NCBI GenBank assembly: GCA_022712775.1
Contig: JAFLJZ010000165.1
Location: forward strand, 1 to 5,480
Direction of reading: 5' to 3'
Length of the DNA: 5,480 nucleotides
Origin: Sulfurimonas sp.
GTDB lineage: Bacteria; Campylobacterota; Campylobacteria; Campylobacterales; Sulfurimonadaceae
Part shown: piece by piece, positions 4,383-5,480 of the stretch
Layout of the letters: the number at the start of each line of letters is the position of its first letter
How positions within the stretch are numbered: the first letter of the stretch is position 1
Program-made: the position numbers and the translations under genes
Notes under the pieces: model-generated
Database searches by the model: none
Seen by the model: only the letters and a program-made list of their open reading frames with translations
Told to the model about the DNA's origin: nothing

Positions 4383-5464
4383 TTATGAAGAACAACTAAG
4401 CTTTATATTTTTAGATTCTTGTGGTGTTGGGGCACAAAGATATTCTAAATCTTTATGTTCCTCACAAGGAAAAAGTGCAACCTTGAGTAAATCATCCACC
4501 ATTGTAAAGTCATCCGCTTTAGCCTTATCAATTGCCTCTTGTAAAATATGATTCTTTAAAATGTATTTTGGATTGACTGCTAACATTTTTTTATGTCTTT
4601 GTTTAGAAGATATTTTTTCTTTTAACAGTCTCTCATCATACTTTTCAAGCCACTTTTGTAATGGTTTTCGAGAAACTGCAATATCAAGAACGAGACTTTT
4701 CTCTCCATCATAAGTCGAAAGTTTTCTAAAAAATAGATTAAAATCAATCGTCGCATTTGCTAAAGCCTCAAGCATTGAATGGATTAAATACGCATCATCT
4801 TCGTTCTTCTCATATAAACCTAATCTTTTAGTCATTCTTGAAGAATATTCATCTTTATATGCCTCATAATACACCTCATCAAGAATTTCTGAAGCTGATT
4901 CATGATTCATAAGTGGAGAGAGTGCCATAGCTAATCTTTGAAGATTCCAATGCCCGATTCCTACCTGACCTTTAAAACTATAGCGTCCATCTTTATCTGT
5001 ATGATTACAAATATAATGTGATTGATAATCATCTAAAAAGGCAAAAGGACCATAATCGATTGTTCGTCCATCTATAGACATATTATCAGTATTCATCACT
5101 CCATGGTTAAATCCTACACTCATCCAAGCAGCTATAGTTGTTGCAGTATTTTTAACAATCTCGGCGTACATTTTTAAATAACATCCCTCTTGTCCAACTA
5201 AGTGAGCAAATGATTCTTCTAATACATAATCTGCTAACTCTTGAAGCATCTTCAGTTTTCTATGTGCATTAAAGTACTCAAATGTTCCAAAACGTACCCA
5301 CGTTGGAGAGAGACGAAGTACAATAGCACCTTTTTCCCATCTCTCCCTAGCGACATCAGTATCACTTCCAATAAGAGCTAAGGCACGAGAAGTTGCGATT
5401 CCAAGTCCGTGCATTGCCTCACTCATCAAATACTCTCGAATACTTGAACGAAGAACTGCCCGTC
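4383..5464 (-). CDS. selO: Protein adenylyltransferase SelO (YdiU/UPF0061), 5' end missing
   Basis: SelO is a kinase-fold enzyme that transfers AMP from ATP to protein Ser/Thr/Tyr side chains and takes part in redox-stress responses. About 360 residues are present. Counting from residue 1 at 5429, R39 and R46 (VLRLSPTWVR), D115-N116 (MNTDNMSI) and the metal-binding D125 (TIDYGPF) have the same mutual spacing as the active-site R176, R183, D252-N253 and D262 that I recall for Pseudomonas syringae SelO. By that alignment about 125 N-terminal residues (the glycine-rich loop and lysine side) lie off the contig. The frame does not start at 5429: codons upstream read RAVLRSSIREY, conserved SelO sequence, up to the adapter junction. 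The C-terminus is KLSCSS, with cysteine at the antepenultimate position where animal SelO has selenocysteine. It is unrelated to the sox genes by spacing. Confidence 0.95.
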
Positions 5465-5480
5465 AGATCGGAAGAGCGTC
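5465..5480. other. Illumina adapter read-through at the contig end
   Basis: The last 16 bases, AGATCGGAAGAGCGTC, match the start of the Illumina TruSeq adapter sequence exactly. The conserved selO reading frame breaks precisely here: 5463-5465 reads TGA on the minus strand, where the expected glycine codon needs only a different base at 5465. This is not genomic sequence and should be trimmed. Confidence 0.97.

Noticed and set aside
4179..4440. Direct repeat TGGGGCAC in the spacer and in the selO 3' end
   Set aside because: Eight bases with different flanks; not enough to claim a duplication or an attachment site.
4129..4551. 140-aa plus-strand open frame across the spacer and the end of selO
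   Set aside because: Its second half is antisense to the well-conserved selO C-terminus, it has no ribosome site, and the Cys/Ser/Phe/Leu-rich composition is what an AT-rich antisense frame gives.
1..5480. CRISPR array, tRNA, rRNA or insertion sequence
   Set aside because: No regularly spaced repeats, no cloverleaf-like segment and no transposase frame were seen on either strand.

Overview
The window is AT-rich and nearly all of its genes lie on the minus strand. It looks like a draft-assembly contig end from a sulfur-oxidising member of the Campylobacterota (Sulfurimonas/Arcobacter-like). The grounds are the base composition, a Tat-exported SoxY with SoxZ, small c-type cytochromes, an OmpR-type two-component system whose kinase carries an HELNTP H-box, and a small DUF1104-like periplasmic protein typical of that phylum. 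The genus call is inference.

Layout, from right to left in the direction of transcription. Positions 5465-5480 are Illumina adapter sequence, so the biological sequence ends at 5464. A 5'-truncated selO (protein AMPylase) runs from 5464 to 4383. A roughly 400-bp gap follows, with several small hairpins, a terminator-like hairpin and a promoter. Next comes a tight four-gene unit: a DUF1104-like exported protein, an OmpR-family response regulator, a membrane histidine kinase and a monohaem cytochrome c, with spacings of +2, -44 and -7 bp. Then comes a sox unit: a second monohaem cytochrome c, soxY and soxZ. A 156-bp hairpin-rich spacer separates soxY from soxZ. After soxZ lie a terminator-like hairpin and a 27-bp-stem palindrome. 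The window starts with what is probably the last 24 codons of a convergent plus-strand membrane protein.

How the genes may work together. SoxYZ carries sulfur intermediates on the SoxY C-terminal GGCGG cysteine during periplasmic thiosulfate/sulfide oxidation, and the exported cytochromes are plausible electron acceptors. The most interesting signal is an 11-base sequence, TACTTCACAAT on the minus strand. It occurs upstream of both the two-component unit and the sox unit, each time exactly 18 nt from a -10-like hexamer (TATAAT and TATCAA). This suggests that the response regulator controls its own operon and the adjacent cytochrome-soxY-soxZ operon: a self-regulated, sensor-controlled satellite sox module without soxXAB or soxC in view.

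Secondary points are a SoxY variant with an extra CxxC pair, palindromic elements whose mismatches become G-U pairs only in the minus-strand RNA, and a SelO that keeps cysteine at the position used for selenocysteine in animal homologues.
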